This document shows, in pieces, positions 1-12,569 of a DNA stretch of 64,000 nucleotides. Numbering within the stretch: the first letter of the stretch is position 1; each line of letters starts with the position of its first letter. The DNA comes from Begonia masoniana (taxonomy: Eukaryota; Streptophyta; Magnoliopsida; Cucurbitales; Begoniaceae), in NCBI GenBank assembly GCA_022432975.1, contig CM039511.1:48759640-48823639 (forward strand), written 5' to 3'. Under the pieces are notes generated by a model, which was not told where the DNA came from, searched no databases, and was given only the letters and a program-made list of their open reading frames with translations. The position numbers and the translations under genes are program-made.

Positions 1-3000
1 TTGGAACAAATCGATTGAAGTGAAGTTTCTAATGGTTCATCAAGCGCATTACTAAGTCTTAGTTTCGCGTCCATGAAGGTTGTTGGGTGCTCAATACACG
101 TCGTTCTCATAACTTCAAGTTAAAACCTTGAATGTCAAATGGATAACTTAGGTTCTAACCACAAGTCATGTAACACTCAACCTCATTTGCTTGATACGTT
201 TAACTCTTTTGGAACAAATCGATTGAAGTGATGTTTCTAATGCTTCATCAAGCGCATTACTAAGTCTTAGTTTCGGGTCCATGAAGGTTGTTGGGTCCTC
301 AATAAACGTCGGTCTCATCACTTAAAGTTAAAACCTTGAAAGTGAAATGGATAACTTATAATCTAACCACAAGTCATGTAACACTCAATCTCATTTGCTT
401 GATACGTTCGACTCTTTTGTAACAAATCGATTGAAGTGAAGTTTCGAATGCTTCATCAAGCGCATTACTAAGTCTTAGTTTCGCGTCCAAGAAGGTTGTT
501 GGGTCCTCAATACACGTTGTTCTCATCACTTCAAGTTAAAACCTTAAATGTGAAATGGATAACTTAAGGTCTAACCACAAGTCATGTAACACTCAACCTC
601 ATTTGCTTGATACGTTCAAATTGTCTGGAACAAATCGATTGAAGTGAAGTTTCTAATGCTTCATCAAGCGCATTACTAAGTCTTAGTTTCGCGTCCATGA
701 AGGTGTTAGGTCCTCACTACACGTCGTTCTCATCACTTCAAGTTAAAACCTTGAATGTGAAATGGATAACTTAGGTTCTAACCACAAGTCATGTAACACT
801 CAACCTCATTTGCTTGATACGTTCGACTCTTTTGGAACAAATCGATTGAAGTGAAATTTCTAATGCTTCAACAAGCGCATTACTAAGTCTTAGTTTCCCG
901 TCCATGAAGGTGTTGGGTCCTCAATACCCGTCGTTCTCATCACTTCAACTTAAACCTTGAATGTGAAATGGATAACTTAGGTTCTAACCTCAAGTCATGT
1001 AACACTCAACGTCATTTGCTTGATACGTTCAACTCTTTTGGAACAAATCGATTGAAGTGAAATTTCTAATGCTTCATCAACCGCATTACTAAGTCTTAGT
1101 TTCCCGTCCATGAAGGTTGTTGGGTCCTCAATACACGTCGTTCTCATCACTTCAACTTAAAACCTTGAATATGAAATGGATTAACTTCGGTTCTAACCAC
1201 CAGTCATGTAACACTCCAACCTCATTTGCTTGATACGTTCGACTCTTTTGGAACAAATCGATTGAAGTGAAGTTTCTAATGCTTAATCAAGCGCACTTAA
1301 TAATGCTTAGTTCGCGTCCAAGAAGGTGTGGGTCCTCAATACACGTCGTTCTCATCACGTCAAGTTAAAACCTGAATGTGAAATGGATAACTTAGGTTCT
1401 AACCACAAGTCATGTAACACTCAACATCATTTACTTGATACGTTCACTCTTTTGGAACAAATCGATTTGAAGTGAAGTTTCTAATGCTTCATCAAGCGCA
1501 TTACTAAACTCTTAGTTTCGCGTCCAAGAAGGTTGGTTGGGGTACTCAATACACATAGTTCTCATCACTCAAGTTAAAACTTGAATGTGAACTGGATATC
1601 TTAAGGTCTAACCACAAGTATGTAACACTCAACCTCATTTTGCTTGATACGTTTCGACACTTTTGGAACATATCGATTGAAGTGAAGGTGCTAATGCTTC
1701 TCAGCGCATTTACCTAGAGTCGTAGTTTCGCGTCCAGAAGTTGTTGGTCCTCAATACACGTCTTCTCATTCACTCCAAGTTAAAAACCCTTGATGTGAAA
1801 TGGTAACTTATTTTCTAAACCACAGTCATGTAACCACTCAACCTTATTTGCTTGATAACGTTAGACTGTTTTAGAACATCGATTGAAGGAAGTTTCTAAT
1901 TCTTCTCAAGCGCATTACTAAGTCTTAGTTTTCGCGTCCAAGCAGGTTTTTGGTCCCTCATACACTTCGTTCTCAGCACGTCAAGTTACAACCTTGAAGT
2001 GAAATGGATAACTAGGTTCTAACCACAGTCATGGCAACACCAAAACCTCATTTGCTTGATACTAACAACTTCTTGTGTAACAAATCGGTGAATGAATTCT
2101 AACATTGCTGCATCAAGCGCATTCTAAGTCTTAGTTTCCGTCCATTAAGTTGTTGGGTCCTCAATACACACGTCGTTCCTCATCACGTCAAGTAAAAACC
2201 TCAACCTTCAATTATTCGCGTTGTTTGGCGTCCCGGTCCGTTCGTCCCGAGGTTCGCAGCGCTAAGTCTTAGTTTTCGTCCATGGGTTTTGTTTGGCCTC
2301 AATACCTCGTTTCTCCATCACTGCTTCAATTAAAACAATTCAAAAGTGAATGGATAATTTAGATTATCGACCCACAGTCATGTACAACTCAACCTCATTG
2401 CTTGATACGTTCAACTCTTTGTTAACAAATCGCTGAAGTGAATTTCTCTTGCTTAATCAATCGCATTAACTAAGTCGTATTTCGCTCCATGAAGGTTGGT
2501 GGTCATCAATACACGTCGTTCTCATCACTCAGTTAAAACCCTTGGAAGTGAAATGGATAAACTTAGGTTCTAACCACAAGTCCATGTAAACCTAAACCTC
2601 TTTGCCTTGATCGTTCAACTCTTCTTGGGAACAAATAATTTGAAGTGAGGTTTCCATGCCGCTTCATCCAGCGCAATTACTAAGTCTTAGTTGTCGCGTC
2701 CATGAGGTTGTTGGGTTCCAATAGACACGGTCGTTTCTCATCAAACTTTCAGTTAAAAAACCTTGAAAGTGAAATGGATAACTTAGGTCTAACCACAAGT
2801 CATGTAACAACACTCACCCTCATTTGCCTTGATACGTTTCAACTGTTTGGGAACAAATAGAATTGAGTGAGTTTTTTCTAATGCTTCATCAAAATCGCAC
2901 TAGACTAAGTCGTTAGTTTTTTCGCTTCCATGAAGGTTGTTGGGTCCCTCCATACACGTCGTTCTCTTCACTGTCACTTCAGTTAAAACCTTGAATGGTG

Positions 3001-6000
3001 AACGGATACTTGGGGTCCTAACCACAAGTCATGTAACACTCAACCTCCATTGCTGATAACGTTCAACTCTTTTGGAACAATCGATGAAGTGAGGGTTCTA
3101 ATGCTTCATCAAGCGCGTACTAAGTCTGAGTTTCGCGTCCATGAAGGTTTGTTGTGGTTCTCAATACACGTCGTTCTCATCACTTCAAGTTAAAACCTTG
3201 AAAGTGAAATGGATAACTTAGGTTCTAACCACAAGTCAGGTAACACTTTTTTCAACCTCATTTGCTTGGTAGTTCCCAACTCGTTTGACAAATCGATTGA
3301 AGTGAAGTTTCAATGCTTTCATCAAATCGCGTAAACTAATTCTAGGTTCGCGTCTCCTGAAGGTGTGGGGTGCTCAATCACCGTTCTCATACTTTCAGTT
3401 AAAACCTTGAATGTGAAAGGAATACTTAGGTTCTACCACAAGTCATGTAACCCTCACCTCATTGCTTTTTGCTGTCATACGTTCAACTCTTTTGGGACAA
3501 ATCATTGAAGTGATGTTTCTAATGGCTTCTTCAAAAACGATTACTAATCTTAGTTTTTCGCGTCCATTGAAGTTTGTTAGGTGGGGGTCCCTCATACACG
3601 TCGTTCTCATCACTGTCCAGCTTTCAACCTTGAAAAGAAAGGGATAACTTTTTTCTAACCACAAGTCATTACAACCGCTCAACCCATTGCTTGATACTTC
3701 CAAAAAAAAACTCTTTGGACAAAATTCGATTGGAGTGACGTTTCTAATGCTTCATCAAGAAGCGCATTAACTAAATTCCTTCGTGTCGCGTTCCATGAAA
3801 GGTTGTTGGGTCCCTTAATCACGTCGTTTCTTCGTTCTTTCAAGTTAAACCTTGAAAGTGAAATGATAACGGGGTTTTTTACCCCAAGCATGTAACTTTC
3901 ACAACCTCATTTGCTTGATAACGTTTCAACTCTTTTGTAACAAATCGATTGGAAGTGAATTTTCTAATGCCTTCGGCAATCGCATTACTAAGTCTTAGTT
4001 TCGCGTCCATATGTTGTTGGGTCCTCCATACACTCGTTTATCATCACCCAGTTAAAACCTTGTATGTGAATGGATACTTAGGTTCTATCTAACTAAAGTC
4101 ATGTAAAACTCAAACGCGCTATTTGGCTGGAAACGTTCACCTTTTTGGAACAAAAATCGATTGAAGTGATGTTTTCCTAAGGTTCATCACACAGCGGCGT
4201 TATCTAATAAGTCTTATTTCGCGTCCATGAATGTTGTTGGTCCTCAATATAAATACACGTCGTTTCTCATCACTTCAAGTTAAAACCTTGAATGTGAATG
4301 ATAACTTAGGTTCTCTACCCTAAAGCATTTCAACACTCAACCTCATTTGCTTGATACGTTTCAACGCTTTTTGGAACAAAAATTGATTGAATGAGATTTT
4401 CTAATGCTTCTCAGCGCGTTACGAATCTTATTTCGCGTCCATGAAGGTTGTTGGGTCCTCACATACCGTCGTTCCCATCACTTCATTAAAACCGTTGAAA
4501 GGTGAAATGGATAACTTATTTTCTAACACATCATGTACACTAACAATATTTGCCCTTGTTCCGTTCAACTCTTTCGTAAAACATTGAGATGAGGTTTTTC
4601 TAATGCTTAAAAATCAATCGCATAACTAAGTCTTAGTTTCGCGCCCATGAAGGTTTGTTGGGTCCTCAATAACCGTCGTTTCATCACTTAAGTTAAAACC
4701 TTTAAATGGAACTTGATAACGTAGATTCTAGCCACAGTCATTACACTCACCTCTTTTGCTTGATACTTCAACAACTCTTTTGTAACAATCGATTGAGGTT
4801 GTTGGGGAAGTTTCTAATGCTTCTGAATCGCAAATTAACTAGTCCTTAGTGTTTCGCGTCCCTGAAAGGTTTTGGTCCTCAATACACGGCCGCACCCATA
4901 ACTTCAACTTCAAGTTAAAAAAACACCTTGAATGTGAAAACGATACTTAGGTTCTAACCAACACGTCATGTAACCGCAACCTCATTTGCTTCATACGTTC
5001 CACTCTTTTGAACAAAATCGATTGAAGTAGTTTCTAAGGCTTCATTAAGTGCATTACAAGTCTTGGTTTCGCGTCCATGAATGGTTGTTGGGGTCCTCAA
5101 TACACTTCGTCTCATCACTTCAATCAAACCTTCGATGTGAAATGGATAACTATGTTCTAACCCAGTCGGTACACTCAACCTCATTTGCTTGCATAGTTAC
5201 ACTCTTTTAAACAAATCGTTGAGTGAAGTTTCTAAATGCTTCGTCAATCCATTACTAAGTCTTCGGTTTTCGTCTTCCTCTAGAACGTTTGGTTTTTGGT
5301 CCTTCAATAAACACGTCGTTCGTTAAGCACTCAACTTCAAATTAAACTTGATGTTGATGGATAAACGTAGGTTCTAACTAAACCACATTCATGCCACCAC
5401 CTCAATTTCTAATAAACTCAACTCTTTTGTACAAACGATTGAAGTGAGGTTGCTAATGCTTTCACCAGCTCGCATTACTAAGTCCTTGTTTCGCGTCCCC
5501 ATGAAGGTGTCGGTCCTTTATAACACGTGTTTCTCATCACTCCCAGTTAAAAAAAACCTTCAAGTGAAATGGATAACTTAGGTCTAACCACAAGTCCTGT
5601 AAAAACTAACTAAACCTCATTTGCTTGCTACTGTTCAACGCTTTTTTGTAACAAATCGATTGAATTGAAGTTTCAATTCTTCAATCAAGCGCATTAACTA
5701 ATCCTTAGTTTTCGCGTCCCATTATGTTGTTGGGTCCCCTCAATACCTTTTTCTCATTCACTTCAAGTTAACACCTTGAAAGTGATGGATAACTAGGTTC
5801 GTAACCACAAGTCATGTACCAACTCCCCCTCATTTTGGCTTTTACGTTCAACTCTGTTGTAACAATCGATTGAAGGAAGTTTCTATCTTAATCAATCGCA
5901 TTACTAAGTCTTAGTTTCGCGTCCATGAAGTGGGTTGGGTCCTCAATACACCGTTTCTCATCATTTCAAGTTAAAATAAAACCCTTGAAAAGGTGAAGTT

Positions 6001-6430
6001 GTAACTTAGGTTCTAACCACAAGTCATTGTACATCAACCGCATTTTGCTTGTACTTCAACTCCTTTTGTAACAAATCGTTGAAGTGAAATTTCTAAATTC
6101 TGCATCATCGCTTACTAGTCTTATTTTTTCTGCTTCGTCCATGTAACACCAGCCTCATTTGCTGTTAATACATTCACTATTTTGGAACAAATAACAAATC
6201 GATTGAAGTGGGTTTCCTAATGGCTTCAATTCAGTCAAGCGCATTACACGTCCTTACTTTCGCTCCATGAGATTGTTGGGTCCTCATACCGTCTTTCTCA
6301 CACTTCAATTAAAACCTTGAAAGAATGGACTAACTTAAGGTTCTAACACAGATTCCAATGTAACACGCAACCTCATTTGCTTGATACGTTCACCTCTTTT
6401 GTACAAATCGCTTGAAATGAAGTTTCTTAT
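1..6430 (+). repeat. 208 bp satellite array, forward, left block
   Basis: Tandem array of about 31 monomers. I number the monomer from ggaacaaatcgattg; in clean copies the next identical start lies 208 bases later. Bases 1-1450 are fairly clean. From about 1450 to 6430 nearly every copy carries single-base deletions, insertions and homopolymer changes, so the period drifts. Several copies carry variants typical of the reversed arrays right of 44.6 kb, such as gtccaagaagg and ttttgtaacaaatcg. Short open frames here (for example 3443-3891 and 4966-5184) are chance frames in satellite and are not genes. Function is unknown; a centromeric role is inferred only from abundance and retroelement context. 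Confidence 0.97.
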
Positions 6431-7104
6431 TGATACGCTTTCGACGAGTTGATTCTATAGAAGCAATCGAGGATAAATCATGCTACCAGAGTTTAATACA
6501 ACTAACACAAATGTCCATTGACCAGAAGACGCGATCTAAAACATTTCATAAGGCTATTCAAACTTACTTGGGTTGAAAAAATATTGCTCACAAATGAGAA
6601 GAAGTTTTTCATTTCAACGTGTTATTACCCCAACAACAACACTTATTTCGAAGTCCCTTAACTGAATAGAATTTCCGCTTGAAAGATATATTAACTTTAG
6701 GGCCGTTGGATTTGCTTTCTTAGTTCAAGTTTTATTATTTTTGCATACTTATTAGTGTTTCCCCATGCCCAAAGACGATGGGTGAAGTGCCAAGACGATT
6801 TGGCTATTTTCTGGGTATTTTAGGGTTCTTTTTATGCCTACTATAAAGGGGCCAGTGTTATCTTTGGTAAAATACTACATTATTTTTTTCTGACATCATT
6901 GTGAAGGTTTCCCCCTCTTTGTTCTTGAATGAACCAACAAAACTCAGCACGAATTGGCATCAACTGTTGTTTCTTAGGATTGGGTCTTTAGGACATAGTT
7001 TCCCTAAGGTTTTCTCTCTCTCCCCTACTCTATTTCTTAGTTTCTGGGGTCTTTTTCTTTTCCATCTTTTGAGGTTTCTAATTTGCACCCAAGGGTTCGC
7101 ATCA
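6431..7104 (+). repeat. 5' LTR of element A
   Basis: Begins TGATACGC and ends TTCGCATCA. It aligns by eye along its length with 12570-13255, including matched stretches around the shared phrases ggctattcaaacttac and agtttctggggt. A TATA-like tataaag at 6842-6848 is the likely promoter. Near 6511-6550 the reading C-P-L-T-R-R-R is the decayed form of the pol tail motif that is clearer in the 3' LTR. The two LTRs differ by many substitutions and small indels, which suggests an old insertion or noisy consensus. Confidence 0.9.
6842..6848 (+). promoter_or_regulatory. TATA-like box of element A 5' LTR
   Basis: tataaag inside the sequence actataaagggg, about 410 bases into the LTR, a usual place for the U3 promoter. 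The matching site in the 3' LTR (about 12967-12974) reads tacataaaag and is weaker. Confidence 0.5.
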
Positions 7105-7106
7105 TT

Positions 7107-7118
7107 TGGTATCAGAGC
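7107..7118 (+). other. Primer binding site, tRNA-Met type (element A)
   Basis: tggtatcagagc starts two bases (tt) after the LTR end. This is the common plant primer-binding sequence complementary to the 3' end of initiator tRNA-Met. The same spacing occurs in element D. Confidence 0.88.
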
Positions 7119-7120
7119 GT

Positions 7121-7958
7121 TGGTTTCTACAATTGGTTACGCTCTAGCTTTTTTTTTGTTTTCTTGCTTTGTAACGTTGTTTGAATCTATGGATCCTTTA
7201 AAAAAAAATATGTTCGTTCTATTGTTCTTGGCTAATTTTACTATCTGCACTCTGTCAGCGATAAACTGGTTTCAAATTCCTCTCTCAAACAATCGCTTTT
7301 TGGGTGTTGGTGTCTTTTCATTTCTGTGTGTCTTTTACCTTCCATTCTTCAATCTTACCCTTTGTAGTTGGTTCTTTTCATTTTTCTGTTTGTTTCTCTA
7401 TCATCCTGCTTTTCCACAAATTCATTTAGTTAATGTTGTTGGTCTTCTGATAATGCTCTTCCAAAAAAAAAAAGAGAATAAGAATTTTTATTCCAAAAAA
7501 AACATTTCTGAATTTTTTCTTGCAAAAAAAAAAAAAAAGATTGTGTCAGCAAGCATCTTAATTCATTCTTTATAATTGTGACTAGTGTTTTCTTTCTATA
7601 ATAAACATACTTCAATTTTCTTTCTATTAATAACATCCTTCAACCTTTCCCTAAAGCTTAAAAAACCTTCTTCCAATATTATTGCATCGTCTTCTGTGTC
7701 TTTACATCCGAGTCTCTTACTGATATGACGTTGGTCATTCAATTGGCTTGAGTTGGGTTTTGCTTTGTTTCTTAAATACATTGTTGGGATTACTAGAGGG
7801 TAACAGACGGCAGTAGAGTAGTGGGGGAGGCTTCGCTTTGGTTTATATTATCATAATTAATTCTGAAATTACTTTTTTTTCAGTGTTGTTATTGGCAAAC
7901 TGTCAGGAAATCATCATAGCATATGTGGGTAACTGTAGGAAGATAAGAGAAAGATTAT
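7121..7958 (+). other. Untranslated leader of element A
   Basis: Pyrimidine-rich region between PBS and gag with A-runs at about 7463-7474, 7495-7502 and 7524-7538. A 224-codon frame at 6901-7575 spans LTR and leader, is dominated by F, L and S from T-rich DNA, and resembles no protein I recognise. I treat the stretch as non-coding leader. Confidence 0.7.
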
Positions 7959-9055
7959 CTAGAAACCCATAAGGCAGCATATCTGATCAACAAATGTGAT
8001 AGCAATGCACCAACAATTCGCAAGGATGTGAAGAAATGAGAGGATGAGGAGAACATTGAAGAAGTTAGGAGAGAACGAAATTGTTGACCACGAAATGAAC
8101 CTAAACGACAAGGGGAAATGGACAGGATAAATGTGAGGCTCGATCTTGATTAGTACCATGGATGATAGATAATTATGTTGGATACTGATGAACTTGAACT
8201 ACGTTGTCAAAGAGGAACTACGCAGACAATCAACATCGAGGAAGGTTCATGCTGTTCAAATTTGGGAAAGAGTTGATAGAAACGGGAAGTATTACATGAG
8301 AATTCCATCTTTCAAGGTAAATCTGATTCCGAATTTTATTAGAGTGGGACCGAAATGGCGTTAGTGTTTTATCGTCAATCCACATTCTTGGGAGAAGAAG
8401 GTAAAGTGGGCATGACTGAAAATTTTGTGACTAATTCAATAGTCCCCCCCCCGTGGTGGGAAATCAATTGTGGTCATCCTGGAGAAGTAATGGGTAAAGA
8501 CCTGTGGAACTGGAATGAGTTGAAAAGTTTGAGATAAAACGGTTTGTTTTTTCCCTGATCATTATTCTAGAGACCTACACTAACATCGCAAGTTTTCAAG
8601 GGCCTGTTTCAATGTCTAGATCAGTCGAATATTAATCACAAGAGATGGAGATAACTATTATGACAGTTAGAATAGTGCGGAAGACAGAAGGTTACCATTG
8701 CGATGCACGAATTTCTGAATGGATGAACACAAGGATATAGCACAACTAGTTTAGTTCATCATCAGTTTTTATGTGGAGTTGAAGATTTAGTACACAAGCT
8801 ATCTTGTAGAGCGCCAACTCAATTTTAAGGGGCAACAAGACATTGTGGGATCAAGTGCGAGGCCCAGTTGGAGTAGGACTACAAAGGCAACAACGCACGC
8901 TAAACCTAATTCTGCGCAGCCAGGTTTTAAAAAAAGTGCCTAAGCAGCACCTAAAGAGGGGTCCATCTCGTAGAAGTCGAGATATTAATGCTACAAGTGT
9001 TTGGGTTTTAGGTCACATATGCCTCAGAATGGTCCCAATAGGCGCTTAATGTTTT
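7959..9055 (+). pseudogene. gag: gag remnant of element A (capsid and zinc knuckle)
   Basis: Gag forms the virus-like particle and binds RNA. The frame is broken by stops and shifts, but landmarks match gag of element D. An A-M-H-Q-Q-F-A-R-M stretch near 8000-8030 parallels A-M-Q-Q-Q-F-Q-R-M in D. I-P-S-F-Q-G-K near 8298-8320 parallels the capsid start of D. A tryptophan-pair segment lies near 8450. A zinc knuckle remnant lies at 8989-9049, reading C-Y-K-C, then a shifted H, then N-G-P-N-R-R where the last Cys of CX2CX4HX4C is lost. No full-length product is possible as written. Confidence 0.72.
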
Positions 9056-9189
9056 AATGGGCACGGAAGATGGATAGATAGCTGTGAGAGGGAAGATGAG
9101 ACTATACCTGGAATTAGAGATGACAACAAAAGATAATGAAGTGATGCGTAGCTGTAGAGGAAATTTTAGTATGTTCCTCCGTGCTCTTG

Positions 9190-9660
9190 CTTCACACGTC
9201 AATGGAGTAGTGACAAAAGAACAGCAAAGAGAATATTGTTTTCTACTCGTGTCACATGATGGAAAATAGGTTTGCAGTTTTAAATAATTGATGGGTGGAA
9301 TTGTACCTCCATTGGCCAGTACGATTTTAGTAGAGAAATTGAAAGCTAAGCCCTTCATTGATCAGCACCCTAACCCTACAGAAAATTGCAATGGTTAATC
9401 TGAATGTGGAAAATGCAGGTTAATAAACAAGTGTTGAATCTCCTTTTCATTGGCAGTATCCATGATAGATTTTATGTGATTGTAGTTTCCAATGCAACTG
9501 GTCTAATTCTTTTAGGAACTGTGGCAATACGATCAGAAGGTTCGCCACGATGATTCAAGAAATCGTATACTTTTGAAAAAGGAAGGAATAGTTAATCACA
9601 CTTGTTTTCCAATTGTCCCTCAGACAAGTTCCTAGAAGATCATCTACGTCTCAATGTGAG
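9190..9660 (+). pseudogene. Aspartic protease remnant of element A
   Basis: Lies between the zinc knuckle and RT, the normal place for the retropepsin-like protease that cuts the polyprotein. The region 9288-9350 reads L-M-G-G followed by L-A-S-T-I-L-V-E-K-L-K, a decayed form of the I-I-D-G-G-S active-site segment seen in element D at 41958-41975. Downstream, about 9500-9660, L-L-G is followed by a degraded segment that parallels the post-protease block of D. The catalytic Asp is not readable. Stops and frameshifts interrupt it. Confidence 0.6.
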
Positions 9661-9850
9661 AGAGACAAATGGAGTGGAATAATAGAGAAATATGAGTGAA
9701 AATAAAGATGACAGAACAGAGATAAAAAAATGAGAGAAATCAGAATGGATTGAAAATGAAAAAAAAGGTGAGGACTGGAGTAGAACAAAAAAGATGTATC
9801 TATATATGAAAGCGAGAGAAAGTAAGAAAGCATTATTGGCAAATTTGGCA
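9655..9850 (+). other. Purine-rich PR-RT linker of element A
   Basis: About 200 bases rich in gag, aaa and gaa that would encode a Lys/Glu-rich, probably disordered linker between protease and RT. Element D has a comparable Lys/Glu-rich linker on - at about 41405-41620. The minus-strand frames here, rich in F and S, are shadows of this bias. Confidence 0.5.
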
Positions 9851-9949
9851 AGCATCATATCTTAACTCTTATGTCTACTGGAGAATTATCTAAACATTTT
9901 GATGTTCTGCTTGCCTAGTGTCCCTTTGTTCTTCTTTGTTTACAGGTTT

Positions 9950-10800
9950 GCAGATGTGTTTCCCTGAAGATACCCGGCTGGATAAAAACCACCCGTAAGG
10001 GGTTAGCAACCATATAGATTTTTGTTCCCCAGACTTTATTCCTAATGTCCACTTATCCGAAGTAATCTAGAGGAGCAAAAGAAATTGCGAACAGTGGGAA
10101 GAGCTAATGACTAACGGATCGTACGAGAAGATTAAATTAAGCCAATGTGATTAACCAGTTCTTCTAGTTCCCAATAAGATGGAGTTGGCGAATGTGTGTT
10201 TGATTGCATAGCTATTAACAACATCTCGGTAACAGAACAATCGCTATCCATAACCTCGGTTAGATACTTGTTAGATGAGTTGCTGTGCAAAAACATTTTA
10301 GAAAATCGATCTTAAAAAGTGGTAATCATCAATTTGATGAGAGAGGAGCATGAAGGAAACGCATTAAAACAAATTTGGCTTTGTATTGAATTGCTATTAT
10401 GCCGTTTGGTTAACAACTGCACTAGCACTTTCCATGCATTTATGAATTATGTTTTAAGAGCAATTCTGGAAGAATTTGCTGTTTGTAATTTTGAATGATA
10501 TCTTGATTTATTAGTCGATCTTTGATGAAACATGCTAGGAACATGTTTTAAATGTGTACTTTATGTTCTTAGAGAACAAAAATTGTATGCTAACCTTCCA
10601 AAGTGTGTTTCTTTTTGATTAGTGTGGGTTTTTCCTTGTTAGTGAATTAGTGCTGATGTATAAAGGTAACAAGAAAGATTAAGCATACATGTGATTCCAA
10701 CACCTAATCTACAAGAGGTAAGAAGTTGTTCCATGGTTTTTGCTTCATGTTATAAGGCGTTTTTGGTTAAGAACTTCAGCAACCATTGCTGCACCCCTCC
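9950..10800 (+). pseudogene. Reverse transcriptase remnant of element A
   Basis: RT copies element RNA into DNA. Recognisable blocks in order: the segment before RT near 9955-10080 (FADVF-P-E-D-like), E-E-Q-K-K-L-R-T-like near 10071, L-V-P-N-K near 10160, a decayed palm start, D-L-K near 10308-10320, M-P-F-G near 10398, and the active-site box near 10481-10515. There the usual Y-F-D-D-I-L reads N-F-D-D-I-L only if one extra base is ignored. Many G-to-A and C-to-T changes and single-base indels break the frame. The order with RNase H and integrase downstream supports gypsy. Confidence 0.8.
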
Positions 10801-11290
10801 ACTGAAGTTATTAAAAAGATTTTGTTTTTTATTGGGGAGAAGAACAAATTAGTCTTTTGAAGTGTAAAAGAAACTTGTGTACTGCACTGCACCATTCTAG
10901 CGTTGCCTACTTTTTTTCTGTTGCTTTTTGGCTTTTAGTGTGATCTTCCAGTTTTTGAAATTGGAAGCTGTGTTAAGATACAAGAAAAGCGTCTATAGCT
11001 GTACTTTAGTGAGAGTTAAGTGGAGCTGCATTGCATTATCAACATACGATATGAGTTATTGCCTTGGGTGGGTCGATCTTTGGAAATATGGCCAGCATTA
11101 TTTATGGCCGGAGTTTCATTATCCCCCACACTGATCATAATCCTTGGCGGCATTTGAAAATCAATAAGTAAACAAGACATGCAAGGTGGATGCAGTTTAT
11201 AGAGACGTTTCCATATAATAACTTATAGAACAAGGCAAGGAAATGGTGTGTCAGATGCACTTTCTCGCAATACGCTCTATTATTGGAATG
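10800..11290 (+). pseudogene. RNase H remnant of element A
   Basis: Follows RT directly. 11050-11290 carries the typical end of the gypsy RNase H: W-x-x-Y-G-Q-H-Y-L-W-P-E near 11080-11110, the H-T-D-H-like ctgatcataatc near 11131, K-x-x-R-H-A-R-W-M-Q-F-I near 11170-11200, and D-A-L-S-R near 11250-11270. RNase H removes RNA from the RNA-DNA hybrid during reverse transcription. Frameshifts are present throughout. Confidence 0.75.
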
Positions 11291-12540
11291 CGTTGAAGTG
11301 CTAAAATGAATGTGGGCTCACATTTAATTGATCTGTAATTAGTAATGATTTGAAATTTTGGCTAAGTATATGGTTTTAGTTATAAAGGTGGATTTGGAAT
11401 TCTATAAGCATGTAGTTTTTGTTATAAGACATAAACGTTGCCTCCCAGTAAGTGTCTATTTCGATTTTATTAGGGCATGAAGCTCATGGTGGAGTTTTGA
11501 TGGGCATTTTGGAACTACACGTACACTTGACATTTTAAATGAAGCTTTTTTCAAATTGCCACAAAATGAAAAGAGATGTTGTACTTTGTGAAATTGTTGT
11601 GTGTACCTTGTATAAAGGCAAACCTCTAGATTTCAACTTCATGTATGAATATAAAATCTCCGCTCCCCGTTCCTAGTGATCCATGGATGCCTATTAAAGT
11701 AGGAGATTTTTGTTTTTGAGTTGCCTAGATCTAGACATGACATGAATTCTGTTAATTTGCGTGGTTGTGGAATAGATTTAGCACATGCACATTTCATTGT
11801 TGTCACAAGACTGATGAGCTACACATATTGCACATCTTTTCTTTCGAGATATGTCGTTACATGGTGTTCCTAAGTCTATTGATCACTAAGAGATGTGAAA
11901 TTATCTAATTTAACTTACTTTTGAAGGTTTTTATGGGGTAAGTAGGGAACTAACTGTCTCTTTTCTACAATGTTCAATCCTCAAACGATGGACACTGAGT
12001 TGGTAATCGAACACTCAATACAGGTAAGTGTGTAAAATGGTTTGGTAGTAATACTTGAAGTCCTTGGAAGATGTTGCACATTGGGTGAAATTTGCATATA
12101 CAGAACTGTTCAAAGCCACAACACATTTTTCACCTTTTGAAATCGGTATATGGTTTTAATCCACGAACTCCTTTGATTTGATTGAATACCTGTTAATAAA
12201 AATTGAGTATTCTGATAAAAAAAGAAGGCAGAACTTGTGACCTGCAGCCATTCAAGGTTCATGAGCACATTGAGAAAAGAAACAAACAGCTGCTGCTCTA
12301 GAGGTAATAAAGGAAGAAAAAGTTTGTTTTTGGAACCGGTGATTGGGTTTGGGTGCATATGGAAAAGGAAGGTTCCCCCGAAAAAGCTATCAAAATTAGC
12401 TCCGGCGTGGCGACGGGCCAGTCCCCAATTTTGAAAGGATCAACGACAATGCTTAATCATTGGAATCTACGAGGCGAACTTAACATTTTTCTTCTACTTT
12501 TTTATGTTGCTGAATCTCCCCTTTGAATGTAGGATCTGAT
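11290..12540 (+). pseudogene. Integrase remnant of element A
   Basis: Integrase inserts the cDNA into the genome. The N-terminal HHCC zinc domain is recognisable near 11475-11660 (H-E-A-H-G-G then a decayed Cys pair). The core follows near 11670-12180, with D-P-W-M near 11680, T-H-like histidines near 11800, H-G-V-P-K-S-I near 11858, and F-N-P-Q-T-M-D near 11970. A GPY/F-like C-terminal module with N-K-G-R-K and W-V-W-V-H-like residues lies at about 12230-12440. The frame then runs to the polypurine tract. Stops and shifts are many. No separate chromodomain is evident. Confidence 0.75.
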
Positions 12541-12555
12541 TCGAGTCGAATTCCT

Positions 12556-12569
12556 TTGAGAGGGAGGAA
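12556..12569 (+). other. Polypurine tract of element A
   Basis: tttgagagggagga lies directly before the 3' LTR start. It primes plus-strand DNA synthesis. Element E has a closely similar tract on -. Confidence 0.75.

Noticed and set aside
3443..5184. Several 60-90 codon frames in satellite
   Set aside because: Chance frames in noisy satellite. They differ between monomers and are not conserved.
6901..7575. 224-codon plus-strand open frame
   Set aside because: It crosses the 5' LTR, PBS and T-rich leader of element A. Composition follows T-runs and no domain is recognisable.
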